Positions 42,814 through 57,459 of a DNA stretch of 64,000 nt are shown piece after piece (the stretch's first letter is position 1; each line of letters begins with the position of its first letter). The notes below the pieces were generated by a model. The model was not told the origin of the DNA, made no database searches, and saw only the letters and a program-made list of their open reading frames with translations. This DNA is from Phallusia mammillata. Taxonomy: Eukaryota > Chordata > Ascidiacea > Phlebobranchia > Ascidiidae. The stretch lies in contig QLIY01000361.1 in assembly GCA_003260075.1 (NCBI GenBank), positions 82,882 through 146,881 on the forward strand. The letters are read 5' to 3'. The position numbers and the translations under genes were made by a program.

Positions 42814-45800
42814 ATGAAAATGGCTGGATTGGCTCAGGGTTTGAGTCACCGGGACCCCTCTCACGCACGTGACTCACTGCTGCGCCTTGGAAAACTGAGA
42901 AGAGAAGGTTTTCTATGTGACCTTACAATTCTCGTCCAAGGTCAAAAATTTAAGGTAAGGTGGCAAAATGCAATTTTGAAATTTTGAATAAACACTATAA
43001 ATTTAAATACTAATAACTATTTTTTAAATTTATGACGGAGAATAATTAAGTTTATGACAAGTGAGTTTTAAAAAACACAACGATTTACTGATCAAAGTCC
43101 GGACTGTAAAACCTACTGCACTGTTTTCGTAAGAATAAATAAACGTTTATTATATTGGTTATTTTAAAGTGCTCAATATATCGACTGTGTTTTGTAGGCA
43201 CATAAGGCCGTCATGGCGGCATGCAGCGACTATTTTTTAGCTGCAATTTGTGGAGGCAAGACTTCCTCGACTGTATCGGTGTCCAAGGGACCCGACGGTG
43301 ATCACATGACCATCGAACTTCAATACGTCACATTGCGAGGGTTTACTCCGCTGCTGGAATACGCTTATTCGTCCGACCTACACGTAAACGCCACAGATGT
43401 TATTGACGTGCTCTCAGCCGCCAGCTACATGCAAATGTTTAATGTAAGCACTGACGGGAAAATTGCGCTGTAATCCTTGACATTGTAGGAATTTACAACC
43501 GTGTGTGTTTATGCGTAGGTGGCAAGTGCGTGTTCAGAATTCATGCGTTCCAACCTTCCCTGGTCACTGTCGCAGTCTAGGCTGCCCAATTTGCCGCTGG
43601 TCGGCGGCACCCGACCCCTGTTAACGAACGGACAGGCCCATGGCGAACACGGCCTTGGAAATTCCAGGTGAGCGCGCATTCCGTTATTTGTTTTCGTGTA
43701 AATATCTCCGAATCCGTTGTCAATCTCGTATTCTCGTTTTTCGTAGAGCGAACGGGCTGCCCGAAGCTGTCCAGAATTTATTGCAAAGCACTCGTAGTCC
43801 CGCTATGGGTCAGCCACCCATGCTTATCCCGATTTCTTCAATGAGTCCCTATGACGTCGGTCTTCAACAGTGGGTCGACACCGTGGCAGGTGAAACAGAT
43901 ACCTTGGATTGTATTAATCATGGGTTTTTTCTCCGTGCACGTGTTTTTTAAACGTCAAAAGCAGTCATACCGTGACATTTACATCTGTTTTCAAAAGTTT
44001 TTACTGATTTAAAAATAACTTTTTTAGGCAAGACGATGATGTCATTTTTTGCGAAGGCTTTTTAGTCTACTTGAAAAAACAAACAATCAATTAATCCATG
44101 GACAATAAAATATGAGTTAAACTGCAAAGAGTATTATGCGTACCCATCATCAAGTTTTTTTTAGGTACACAAACCCTCCTTTCTCGTTTTGTGAACGGCC
44201 AGTCAGCCCCAAGTACTCATCAGTCTCCTGCCTCATCCATGTCCCCGTCATCGTCCCCACACGCCTCGCCTCGCAACGAATGGACTAGTGAGCTACCAGC
44301 CAATGTTCGAAAGACCTCCCGCGATTCAGAGGAACCGGTCAAAGCAGACGAAGCAGAAAGTGTGAGATCCCCATCTGGGCGGGAAACAGGTAATCTTCCG
44401 TTCGGTAACTGTTTGCGTCAGGTCTGAGGTTGCGCCGACAGACAGGTGAAAGTGTTTGCATATATTTGGGAGAAAATAGAAGCGAAGGAATACCGCTGCC
44501 CCTAAACCGCCAAGACGCTCATTTCGGTCTATTTAAAGTGCATTGGATTTTCCCTGACCTGTGACGATCACATTTTTCCCGATCGCATGTTGTGATGTTG
44601 ATTTTATTTTTTTGTGTACAGACTATCTTAAGCTTTTGACTCAAAAGTAATTGTATTTTGGTAATCAAAGAACTTCCAAAAATTACAAAAAAACGTGCTT
44701 ATGGAGCACATGCTGAATGATATCATGACTCACAAATAACAGTTAAACAAAAACCTCTGTTTAGAACAAGCTCCAGTGACATCGCCTGCTAAAAACGGAA
44801 TTGATGAACCCTACTTGGCAGGCCAGGATACAAGTATAAGCAGAAACAACAACAATAACAACAACAACAACAGCAATAACAGCAGTAACCATGAAGCCGT
44901 GAAAGAAAAAAATCCAGGAAGCCGCAAATCTATAGCAGTCAAACTTGAAGCTACGACGGATGACGAAACTAGCAGTAACTCAAATGAAGGTAAGGCATAA
45001 ACTTTGTACATTGTGCGCGGTAAATGTGAATCGATGTGCTTGGTGGTGTACGTGCCTGCAGTTTTCTGTCGATGACGACGCTTTAAAGAACTATTAGGTA
45101 CTTTTCCCACGAGACTCATGCGGACTTTTCGATGGCATTAAAAATACAGCGCAGAGTCTTAGCGAGCTCTTTCGGTGCAGAGAGCTGGCGGCCCAACAAA
45201 ATCACTTCGCTTGTGATTCATATGCGCGAGGAGGCCCTTTTCAAAAAACAGCGCACTGGGCGCGCGGCGGTTCCCCCCCTTCGTCGCTCTCAAGTGGACG
45301 GGCAAGAATGCAAGTGCTGTATAAGTGCTCGACGCGTAAGCCAGCAAAACGCACGGCGCTTTCCGCCTGCCTGTTCCCTTTTCTTTTTAATTCGATTCGT
45401 CGTCGATTCGCAGCAAAGCAGAATTGACTGTCGAGTACTCGCTGATCGCAGCTCGCCTGTCTGCCGATGTCGTCCTGCTGCGTCCACTCAACATGCACAC
45501 CCGGGCTCAATAAACCCTCACCAGGCGCGGCCCGCTCAAAAACCGTTAAGTGTTGTACGTGTGAGCGCGCGCCCCCTAATGTGCTTTCAACGTGCATCGG
45601 TGCTACAACTTTGATCCAACGGCGGCAGGATTTTCTTTTTTGCCGCACGTCCGCGCAATCTGCAATATCTCGGCCAGGCAGAGTGCTTTGTTTGATGAAT
45701 CGACATTCTTTCTGGTGCCAACGCGATGCGTCCCGGCTGCGACCCACAGGACTCACGACAGTTTACTTTTCCAATGTGCAAGTAACCCACTTGCCCTCGT

Positions 45801-48800
45801 ATCTGGGCAACGCGCGCGCAGCAGCCAATATCGATTTATCCAGGCCGAGCGTTTACCTTCCAGTAATTTCTCTTGACAGCCGCTAATTATTTATCGCTCT
45901 GCAGAGCGCGGTTTCTAATCTGTTGCAGAATTTGTTTTGCGTTGGCCCGTATACTGCTTTGGCGGTACCATGGCAACCAGGTTTCTGTTTGCGTTTCATG
46001 CCGCTTTGAGGTCGATGCATGTCGTTACTTGGGGATCTGTGTCAACCTTTACTCGGCGACGTCGCCATTTGATGCCGTCGTAAGCTCAGTGCTTTCATGT
46101 TCTGTATGTGTGTCGACATGCTACCGGAGATAACAGCCTGCGTGATGACGACGTTTTCCATCTGGGCTATATTCTAATAGGGAAAGCGACCCACTGTCAC
46201 TCTTGCATTGACGCGACAACTTTACATATTCCTTCGAAATCTGACAGGGCCGCTTATGAGTTGTCTGTTGACTCCTATGTTGATCAGGGCGGGGCAGCAT
46301 GGAACAGAGTGCGTAGGGCAAACATTAAAGTTGGGCATGCGATAAAAAGCTTTCGCATGTATCACTTGCCTGTCGGGGGGGGGGGGGAGAACAGAGTGCG
46401 CAGGGCAAACATTAAAGTAAATACCGTTGGGCATGCGATAAAAAGCTTTCGCATGTATCACTTGCCTGTCGGGAACAGTTCAATCTAAGGTACCGCATGT
46501 TACGTGCCAGTCTCTATTGACCCTTTGCCTATGTATGTTGACTTGTGGCAGAGCGTATGTTTGTGCACCATCGGATACAGCTCGGTCTTATGGAAATAGA
46601 GGGATTTCACATTTCCACGTTTAATTTAAAACCGCAGCGAACGAAGCCATTATAGATTGATCACACAACTGCCTGTATGCGCAGCCTATTGCAAATTCGC
46701 CTTCGATTTCCCGTGCCTTTGTTGAATTGCAACGTGTGCCAGATGGCGTTCGTTTGGATTATCGTGTTTGCTCTACATGACGGCGGTCTACAGTGGGCTT
46801 GCGACAGCAGTGGAAAGCCGGCAGTGTGTTTTGTTTCGCATCGACTGCACAAAGGGCTAAACTGCTTTTTAGCCGATTTTTTATTGTTTGTCTGTTAGTC
46901 GGGGAACAATATGCTCAAACCGTCGCCAGTAGTGCCTATTAAACGCATATTTATACTGTAGTTTTTTAGCTATTAAATTTGATAGGAATTACCCCCGTAA
47001 CAAAAATGAAAAAACAATAGTGTGGTACACCAGATAATGCAAACCTCCCACCGTATAGCTTCGTCATGCAGATATTTTTTTGCAAAATGAAGACCAAAAC
47101 GCCGTAAAAATCACGCAACATACAGAAAGAACCAAAAACAGAAACAACGACAAAAACATATGACTAGAACGGTTTCCAGTTAACGCAGCTTCATTATTTA
47201 GTTGCGTGTTTGACGTATTTCGCGGTAACCCGTACATGACAAGGTTTTGCGCTGTCACTTTTTACATCACCCGTGACAATACATTATCACGTTGCCGAGA
47301 AAATTATGCCAAAAATAGTGGCGAAATGATATAAGCACACCCAAGTTCCAACTCCTGTCGAAAAACGCGGTCGCCGAAGCCTGGGGCTGTGATTTGCATT
47401 GTTGTTATAATAAGTCAGTCTTTACGGGAAGTTACGCATCTATTTTTCCACTCATCTCGTCATCAAAAAGATGAAATGCCTCGGAGTTAAGTTGCGCAAA
47501 GATGCGATTCTCCCACACCTAAACACTACGGCGCCGCGCCGCCTTCTATGGCGAATTGGCATGTGATGCGGTGGCGGCACGTGTTGCATAATTGCACTTT
47601 TTTCGACGTAAAACCCCATGACACTGCCGAGACCATAGCTGTAGTTCAACTTGTTCGCCAGAGGCAAGTTGCGGCGGTCGCGTTTTCGGAAATCTCGTTT
47701 TCGCCTTAGCTGCGTTTTCCCCTCGTCCACCTCTCGTGTCATGTGTAGCGAGACCGTTGGCTGCCGATTTCCGTCGCATTGTAACTTAAACAGGATGGCG
47801 GGTTGCGTCATGTAAATGGGATGGGTCTGCATCTACCTTGACACGAATCGCTACGGAGACTTTCTCCTTAAGTGCCAAGTGTCTGGAGAGGAACTTCGGT
47901 GGGTTGGAATGACGAAACTGCCGCTATCTTAACGCCAAAACGTTCGCCTCTCACGCACGAGTTGACTTTTAATGCAAGCGTGTTCGCCCCCGTAAAGCGA
48001 ATAACTCTACTATTTTCGGCTTGTCGTGCATCGCCCTTTGCGGGAGGACATAGGAGCGCAGGGAGCGGAGGAGGAGATGGGAGGAAGAGTGAGAGTGTGA
48101 TAAACAACAACTCAAGTGCAGGCTCAAGATTCGTGTTTGTACAAACCGAGACACGTTTGAATCACATAAGGCCGGAGCGAATCGCGGCACCTTCTGGGTC
48201 ACGATAAAGACGGACCAACCTTTAGTTTTACAACACAACCTGTAACCAAGCGAAACAAAACATTTGGGTTATCACTTTTAGGTTTTACGCAATAAAAGGT
48301 CAAACAGAATCGCCTGTCAGTTGTGCATGATAAATTACAACCTACCGACAATGAAATTATCACGTTAAGGTGGTAGTTTAACAACTAGACTCGTATTTGA
48401 CCTGCATAAAAGCAGGTTAAGCCCAAGGCTGGTATCGTCCTGCTGATTTAACTGCAAAAACCGAATGAATGGGCAGTGGTTTCCTTGTTTTTGCGACGTG
48501 CCGTCACACAGTTGAAATCCGGTCTAAACTTCAATTTGCAAGCGCCGCCGCACCACTTGTGGGAATACAGACAAATGTTGGAAGGTTTAGTCAGCTTACA
48601 GTGGTTCGGCGCGCAGTGAATTGCTGTTTACACGTTGTTGCCAAACTAATACATGCGGAAGGCTGCTGGTAGCCTAATCCCTGTATTGTCGCTCTACCTC
48701 GTGTGCGCAGTTGCCTTCGCCTGTACCTTTTCAGTAGTTGTCATAACAATGGCAGTTGTATGGCGTGCTCCATAGCAACTATTTGACGCATCGCTGATCG

Positions 48801-51800
48801 TCAATGTGCCAATGACGCCGTTCGCAATTGATGTTTGAAAGCATTTCATGCGGGGGGCTTGCGTGCCAGGGAACGGTTTTCCTCGGAGCCTGCAATGGCA
48901 TGCCTTTTGAAATTATGGTCTGGCTGGGTGAGTTACGGCGTGACGAACAAATTTAGATACTTTATTCTTCAACCCAGATACCGAGAACTGAAAAATGTTT
49001 GTGTTCTGGTATATGACAACGTAGTCTAATATCGATTGCACTCGAGTAAATGATTTGATGACGCCAGAAATTGGCGATAACATAAATATCATATTTCATC
49101 CTGGAAATCATATCAGCCGTTATATTTTTCGAAATGTATGTTCGAGATGAATCAAAAGTGCAAACGTGATGTTACAAGCAGTTTTCTTTTGACGAATCTT
49201 CTGTCTTAGCTGGAGGCACTTGCACACCTTTGCGTATAATTGGGCCCGGGTAATATCACCAACGTAGGTCGCATTGACATAAATTCGGCAGCACAATCTT
49301 AATGTATATGTGTGGGTTTATCGAGCTGTGAAATCTCGTGCAGACGGCTTGGTTTACTTAACGCATCATTTCGAGCACACCTGCACTATTTCCCGCCCCC
49401 CCAGAAGCCAACGAGACATGTTTGGAGTCTTTGGACCAATCCTTTTGCATTGTTACTAACCTACGTACAAGCCTGACATTTTGGAAGCAGTACCAAGCGC
49501 TTATATGGGCGTTGCCGCTACTATATGCGTTTGTTGGTCATGCACGGAGACGGACAGTTCCCAAACGGCAAGGCCGCTTGACGTAAAGGTTGTGGTTTTG
49601 TCTATTTCTGATAACTGTACCTCGGCCTTTGTGGATTCTGAAGAGTTTGCGTCCGCTGTTTTGCCTAAGTCATCTAAGGTAGTTTAAACTTTGATTTAGA
49701 AAAAAAGTAACTACGACAAATATTGCGACTTCAAAAGCGCTTAACGCTATCAAATGAACATGCTTCGAGTGTTGTCGTTTTGCCAGGTGGCGAGACTTGA
49801 CAGAAACGCACTCCTCTCGACACTTTCACGCAACACCTTTGATGTTGCGGAAACGCAATATGAGGTCCATTATGTGGCAAAAACTTAACTGGACTACGCA
49901 CGGGGCCTTATTATTGAAAGGCGAGTCATCAGGGTGCTGTCATTTGGCATGCATTAGTGCGGTCCCTGGCTCCGGATGTTTTGCTACGGTGTGATTTCTA
50001 GCGCAATGGAAAGCAATCTTTCTGCTTCGCTGGCGCACAATAGTCGGCTGGCAAAATCTGGCGAATCGGGATGCACGTAGAAGCTCTCCTTGTGCAATCG
50101 ATCAACGCACGCGTGTTCAGAAATAGAAACGCTTCACCCCTGAAGCACTTTCCTTGTCGTATACGACCCAGCGACGTGAATTTTGAAGCACCCCATTAAG
50201 TCGCTGCGTTTGTCGCTCTGCATGAGCAGCTCTGTTCCATTCAGCGAGTTTTTTTTCATGGTAACAGCATCTCGTAGCCATTTTGTGCGGCCCAATTAAA
50301 TCTGAAACCCCAGATGCGGTGGCGAATTAGCGCTTGATAGTGTCCGAGTCGCGGAATCAGTGCCGCCTATCGGGTGTCAATCCACTGCTTGCAATTCAAT
50401 CTGGAACATGCACGATAAGAAACTACATGAAGAACTATCGAGACGCTTTTCCTTTGCCGGTTCCATAGTGTTCTTGGTGTCAAGTTTCGCATCCCAACAT
50501 TGCGCCACTGCGATAAGCATAGATTTCTGCTGATGCGCATCGACAGTGCGCCCAAGTCTGGGCTGTCACAAAACTTGTCTATTGTTCGGCCCATGCCACG
50601 CTACAAGTTGCCTAGACGACCGTGTTACCGCTTGCCTGATTCACCAATAAGAGACGTCCGCCTACCGCTCCTCCGGTTTGTCCCGTTGCTGTATGATTGT
50701 TTTCGATAACTACGTGCTTTTCAGTTGGCATGCCTTTGTGTTGCGGTCTGGCCTGTTGTATTATTCAGAAGTGCTCGGAACCGCTTTGTTTCGCGGAGAA
50801 AGGGGAGCTGCGTCGCCGTCGCAGCGGCCCCTGCTTTTGTGAATGCGACTTACCAGTTGCCAAATGCTTTATGTAACCAATCCGGGGCGCCGAGGCTTAC
50901 AGACGCAGGTGCATCGAGGTACACCAGGCCGTAATATTCGCGCGGGAGTGGCTAAAGCGATGAAAGAAGACCAGCGACATGCGGAAGGGGTCGGTGATAA
51001 AACTCAGACCGCCCCTGTTATTAGTTTTCGCCGAAACTTGCTTGTCCGTACAGTAATTGGTCGCGAAACGTAGCTAATGATGCGTCGGGCCGCTGGTCAT
51101 TATTACTCCGAGCCTGTCTATGCCGAGATGAAGGGATTAGCTGCGTGCGCAACCGAATTGTTCAATAGACTATTGTGATGCACCTCACTTGCTGGGGGCC
51201 TCATGAATTATTGATTAACTGCGTTTTCGCACGCGAAATAATATTGCTTCTGCAAGGGGCCGCGCGACAATAAATTTGTTTTCGCGCGTTCTGTTGTCCA
51301 CCGGCAGGACGACGCCCATCAATCAGCACTACTCCATTTGCAGAAGCGCCTCCTTTGCACACAATGCTTTGTATACCAGCAGGCGTAGCCTAGCAGTCCA
51401 ATGCACCGCCTGAGATTGGAGTAAAAGGACGAAAAACTACCGAAACGCAAAACAAACAGTTCACCCACCGCGTTTGTCGCCAGTGACATCGATGAAGAGA
51501 AGCGGTGGCGTCCCATGCATCATAAATTCTTCGATGATTTTTTAATAGTTGTCTCCACGGCGCGTCGTTGAAATATTTGAGTAAGGAATGTGATAAACCG
51601 CGTTTTGTATGGTTAAAACTTGCATGTAAATACCAGAGCAGCGTTGTATTGACTTGGACGCCCTGGTTCCCAGATAATAAGTGTCGAAGTAGCAATTCGC
51701 TTTCATGTGCCGTCACCGCGGGGCTTGCTTGTATTGTGTTGTAGACGCAGACTTAATGCGGCCGCCTCCTCAGCCTTTGTGTGGAAATTTCCGCGCATAA

Positions 51801-54800
51801 TGCTTTGCCGAATGCCCTGTATGTTGTCAACCGCCCACTTGCCCCAAGAAGACGCGGTGTTGTGGTGAATAGGCGCACGGAGTGGCATTCTCCCTTTTCA
51901 TGCCGGCAATTGTATACGGGCTGCCCAACGGTCGTCGTCTTTCGGTTCGTATTTCCTTTTTGTACGCGCGGCATGAAAAGCAGTAGCAGCTCTCGCCATC
52001 GTCGTCTGTTGTTACTGCTCGCTTTGTCAGGAACGCTGAGATTGTTTATCATGCCGTTCCATTACTGGGCCTCTGCATCGTCACACAGGGCCTGTGTTCT
52101 CGCCTGTGAGTTTTCTGTTTTCGACAATGTGAGAGTGAGTTTTCCGTTTACAGCACATCAGCTGAAGGGGCCTGGATAACTTCAACCCACAATCTGGTCG
52201 TACCGAACTGTCGAATTTTTAGTCTTGCGTACTTGCATTTTTATTCTTTATACCGCAGCTCTGCTGAATGTCTGCATATCAGCAGGGTGATTATACGCAT
52301 GGTTACAAGTTGAGCATGAAGTATTGACCCTAACCCGAAGATCTTAAGATGACGAGAATAACTGTCGTTATATTTTTGTCACAATTTCAGTTTAATCAGA
52401 ACGTGATTCACTACGTTACATGTTTGATCTGATGGAACCAACCAGTCGAGGAACCAAACTGTCTTAAAAATAACATTGTCGTTGTCTTTGACCGTATATG
52501 TCAATGCGGTTTCGCATTTTGCTGTCGTATGCGTTGCATTACACACAACTCAGCATAAAAACGCACATGTTGTGGGCACGCGTGCGTACGGAGCCTGTGC
52601 CAGAATTCTTCTTGCCTCCGGCGCAACACGCGTCACACCGCAGGTTCTCGTTCCACTGCGACAAAAGGCGCCTAACGCGTCATAATTGGTGACGTCATGC
52701 GGTCCAATTTCGACTTAAACCCCACCTCCGTGCACCGACGGTTGCTTGTCGGGCGACAGTTATTCCAAAGGCTCAATGGATACAGTTAAAGAGAAAATTG
52801 CGCCAACGCTGTTTGACTATTAATTATCGGCAAGGTGTGCAAGTCGGCGGCTGCGTCTTGATGATCGATCTTTAATCGGCCGTTTCCTGCGCTTTGCCGC
52901 TCGTTATGCCTAATTGAAAGACGTTGGCGAATAATGATTTGCATGTTGGGGACGCAATTACACAAAGTCCGGGCACACGATCTCCATCTTTCATGTACTC
53001 AATGCTCTTGCATCATCGCCATTACCTGCTTTAATTAATTCGTCGCGACAGTCTTTCCGATTCACCTTGCAAAAACGGTAAATTGGTTAACGCCAGGCTT
53101 AATCCATGTTAAACTTTTTTACTGCCAGTGCGGCACATTTGTACGACATATTCAAAAGACTGTATACCCCGTTTAATTCGGTTTTGGACATTGATTTACA
53201 TGCACAAATTCTGATACAAGCACAGTGAAAAGGAACGCTGTCAATATAGATATAGCTTATCGTAACATTTTTAGCGAGTTGCATTGCGTAACTGTTGTTT
53301 TGTCGCAGATCTTATCAACAAAAGCAACGGTAGTCCTGCGCCTTGCGACTCGGAAGACTCATGGCAAAGCCTTCAGCGGTTGTACAGCTTCCAAAACAAG
53401 AGCAGCGGCGGAGGCGAAATACCCACAGCTAATTCGGTCCACTCGGCACTCTCGGATGCCTTCAATAACAGAAGCCCAAACGCAGTAAATCGAATGACGA
53501 CCACTGCTAACAGTCTACGTACGTGTTACGCAAGCTTGGTGTAATTTTACTGCTTTGGAATCAATAAATATAATGAGTCATGACCAGCAGACCATGGAAA
53601 GTGCTCCACCAAGCATGGGTTGTGTTGTAAACGCCCCTTTGTTCATAATACTGTGAATCCGCGTTTTATTCCTTCCTAATCCTCATTAGGCAGAAACGTT
53701 TTGTTTGTACTGCAGAATCTGTTTTGGAGAAGATCAATGGTAGTGTTCCTCGTCTGGACAATTCGGTTTCTATGGTTCCTCGACTCAATGGACTTTCCAT
53801 GCACACTGCATTGTTACACAGACAGCAGCAACTTCTTTCGTCACAGCAGCCAAAAACTGCAGACGATGGCGAGAAACTTGTGGCCGATCTTCCGGCTGTG
53901 GTAATTACTTTACAAGGCCTGCTTTTTGTTTCCAAGCTTGACACACCGCTTAACCCACAACTTTGGTTTGTAGCCTCCTGGAGGACAATACATGAGCGTT
54001 AGAAGACGAACTCTGCAGTCCAGTGTCCCGAAGCCTCATCAGTGCCAGATTTGTGGATCTAGATTTACAAGGTGGGTTATTATCGCAATATATTAGCTGC
54101 TTAACCAGCGATATAGAGATTGATGGTGTATAGTACATCATCACGTTGACTCGACGTTTTTGAAACCTTTGATCATCATTAGCTAATTTATCCAGGGGCT
54201 TGGTAGCGTGAGTTTATTATAACAATATTGTATTGCCGTTGTTGCAAAAATGCATAGACAGCTTTCATCTGCGTTTGCTTACACTCATTTTTGTATGTTG
54301 GTTTGTCCACACCCATTATAACAAACTCATCTTATCTGCGACTGTCTTGGTTGTTTACCCATGGTTAACCGACAAGACGCACAATCTTAGCTTTGCAAAT
54401 ATTAAACAGTCAAATGTTTAAGCCGAAATGACTTTTCCTGGGTGAAGGTGTCAAAGTCTTTGTTACATGCACGAAAAGTTTATAAGCAGTGGTTTTATGT
54501 CGTACAGATTTCACAACTTAAAACAACACATAAAGCTGCACTCTGGTATCAAACCATACGAATGTGATGAATGTGGGAAGCGGTTCACTCGCAACTACAC
54601 CCTCCGTCTCCACAAAATGAAGGTAAGTTAAGTTGTGCTGTAAAAGTTACCATAAATTTGACCACGTACGCACCTGGACGTCAGCGATATAGCCTACAGT
54701 ATTAGGCCAAGGCGAGTATTCTGAAATCGATTTGTTGCTAAAAATAGTAAACAGGTTTCAAAGTATAAATATAGGTTTGAATATTTGAAAAAGGCGTGCA

Positions 54801-57459
54801 TGTACACATTTCCAGTAAAACGTACAACGTTGTAAATGTTGTCCGCCATGCAACTCAAGATTCCAAAAGTCATGTTCCTCCCTACGGACCTTGGTCGTGT
54901 AGCAAAGCGGAAATGTGTGTTATTAGGGGCGGTGCTATGTGTGCATAAATGTTCGTCCGCATAATGCGTTTATATTTAGCTTTCCTGCCTGTTGCCTCAT
55001 GCTTTCTCTTTACTTCTGTTGTCGACTCTTGTTCTTCTCTTTCTTACTCAACCAAATCTGCTTCCTGTTTTCCACTGACCCGTATTTTCGTTACCCATCT
55101 CTTTTTCTGTGAGGTGAGGACGCATTTCCTTCTCTGGTATAATTTTTACACTGGCCATTTTTTTACAAGTAGTCCAACAATTTACAATAACTTGTTAGTT
55201 AGTGGCTGCGCTTTAAAATGTTACAATTTTGATGTAAAGTTGTCAAAGCGATGGTGTCAAAATTGATAATACTCATTTAATCTCGTATACGTGTAAAAAT
55301 ATTAGACCCGTTGTTGTTCTGTTTACCCAAGAAGTATATACAGAAAAAAAGTATTTCCGTGTTCAACAATCAATATACCACAGGCGACTGTTATTCCTCT
55401 TTGTAATATTGGGGTTTTTGACCCAACATTGTGATGTTAGGTGAAATAAAAGCCCATACAGTTATTTCACCGAGATTTAGTTACATTTGGTGTTTTTCAG
55501 CACGTCGGAATGCGCAACTTCAAGTGTGGAACTTGCGACGCATCGTTTACAAGTCTCGGCGAATTTCGGGCTCACCTTCGCATCACCATGCATTCGCATC
55601 TTCCAAGTAAATATTTGTGCCTGCTTGTTGCCTCCGGAGAAAGCGAAATTGATTTACCCAGCGTCGTAAATCGGTCGCTTGCTTTGATATTCCGACACTT
55701 TGTCAATTCGCTTGCATATCACGGTGCATAGTTCGCTGTGTGAGTGGGATAAACAGGGTAAAGACTAATTAGCCCGTTGCAGTCGTGCAAGGCACCGGTT
55801 TTTTCTGTCATGACATGGTGAAAATGCAGCTGATTAATTATGCAGCACACGACATAAAACATTGATATGATTTGTACCTTTGTTTTAAGCTGAGGCAGTT
55901 CATGGCTTTTCTCTTAAAAACCATAATAAATAATAAAAAATAATTAACCAATTTCATCATCTATTTAGTGCGGTGTTTTGTGTTTGTGAAAGATAAAATT
56001 CCACCAGTTATTACTTGGAATACTTTTTTTTTCTTTGCCTAAGTGCCCGTATGTTGTTGTGGATAATATAATGTTACAGTCAACCAACATATTAACCGAT
56101 GATATTTGCGTTAGGCGGCACCGGATCACCACAGACCCAAGGCAGAATGATCGAACCCGAGGACCTCAGCGGAGCTCACATGTCTCCGAGTTTGCTCAAA
56201 TTCGAACCAGGAATGCTTCGTTACGGGGTCGGGTCGCCTGGAAGCAGTGGTGGCGGGGCAGCCGAGGGATCCACCGGCACCATTTCGCCGCCAACTATGG
56301 CCAATAGCTCCCTTATGGCATTGTCGTACTTCGGTTCTGAGTCGCCACATATGAGTGACCGGTCACTATCCGGGTCACCTCAAGATTTGACCACTAAGAG
56401 GCCTTACTCCGATGGGGAAGGTATATTAATGCCTTTTAAAATTTTGTTTATGTTGTTAGCTTATTAACAAAATAAACTGTCTTTTTTAGACCTTTGATAA
56501 TTTTTGATCCACTTTTTTAAATGCACAGTATCCAATCGAGATATAAAATTAAGAGAATGATCGTACTGTTTCCAATCTCCAATCTAGTATCAATCGATTA
56601 GCAGTTGGCAAAACCTCAGTTCAACAACCACATCCTTTGTTTTTACAGGAGAAAAGGCAATCGGCAACATCGAAAAACTACCAATGTCCGAGACTGCACA
56701 CGGTTCGTTAACGTTTTGTAATAAATTTGTACCTCAAAATCTAAATGTTAAAACTGATCGAAGGCAACAATTACCGTGCTGACTGAGAAGCTCTACTGTT
56801 AACCACACGCATTCCTGCCTTGTTTCCGGTTAGGTCTGATAAATAGCTCCACTAGATTGTAAGTAACAATGATAGCGGTTACATGTAATTATACTGCAAA
56901 TGCTTATGGTTTCGGCAAATGAATGGCTTGACTGTTTCTTTTCGCCTCGTTAAAGCCTCGCCTTCGACCGATCCCAAACAATGACAAAGATATACGGTTG
57001 CCTCTCCACGAAAAGAGTAAAAATAAACTATCGTTACGACGTATTACGTAGTTAAGCAGTGCAAAGGATTTCACTGAGCTATTGTAACACGGAACCTTGC
57101 AAAATTAAAACAATTCGACCGTAGACATATATGGATGTATTAGTTTTGCGCCTTATGAAAACGGCGTTTGATCAAAAAGTTTGGCCAAATTTTTAGAAAG
57201 TGTCTTTTATGTAAAGCCATAAATTCGGTGCTAACGGTTTAGGACAAAACACAAATACCGAGTTTGGTTTAAAATATAAAACAAATAAATAAACCTTTTT
57301 TGTTTTGTAGATGGCACAGTGGCAAAACGGACGAAAATGTCCGATGACGAATTAACCCCAAAACATGCAGAAGCCAACCAAAAGGTTGAATTCGCTGCCG
57401 AAGAGGAACCAATGTCGCTTGTGGTTGACACCAGTGCAATGGAGGCGGCTGATAACTAA
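42814..57459 (+). CDS. BTB/POZ and C2H2 zinc-finger transcription factor (ZBTB family)
   Basis: Fourteen exons in phase: 42814-42954, 43198-43443, 43519-43667, 43747-43889, 44165-44389, 44765-44989, 53309-53518, 53716-53900, 53974-54071, 54508-54622, 55501-55606, 56115-56420, 56649-56702 and 57311-57459; 2352 nt, 783 residues. The BTB domain covers about residues 20-135 ([51 protein letters not shown]) and should dimerise and recruit corepressors. A Ser/Pro/Asn-rich middle includes nine consecutive Asn. Three C2H2 fingers lie at about 528-615: [42 protein letters not shown] and [18 protein letters not shown] with a longer His spacing, joined by an HSGIKPY linker. The C-terminus has KRTKMSDDE, a possible nuclear signal. 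Subfamily is uncertain. ATG 42820 is an alternative start. Confidence 0.9.
44990..53308 (+). other. 8.3-kb CpG-rich intron of the BTB-zinc finger gene
   Basis: No coding exon in this stretch can be supported; many short frames open because the sequence is GC-rich. It is by far the largest intron here and rich in CG dinucleotides, so it is a good candidate location for enhancers or an alternative promoter. One stitched duplication lies inside (46302-46476). Confidence 0.55.
46302..46476. repeat. Stitched duplication around G run 46375-46387
   Basis: 46302-46374 and 46388-46476 are near-identical. The run has 13 Gs; the intact copy has three native Gs at that point (tgtcggg), so ten were added. 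Confidence 0.88.

Noticed and set aside
45132-52179. Several open frames of 100-170 residues on both strands in the zinc-finger gene intron
   Set aside because: They overlap each other on both strands, are Arg/Ser/Cys-rich as expected from GC-rich non-coding DNA, and show no domain or splice continuity.
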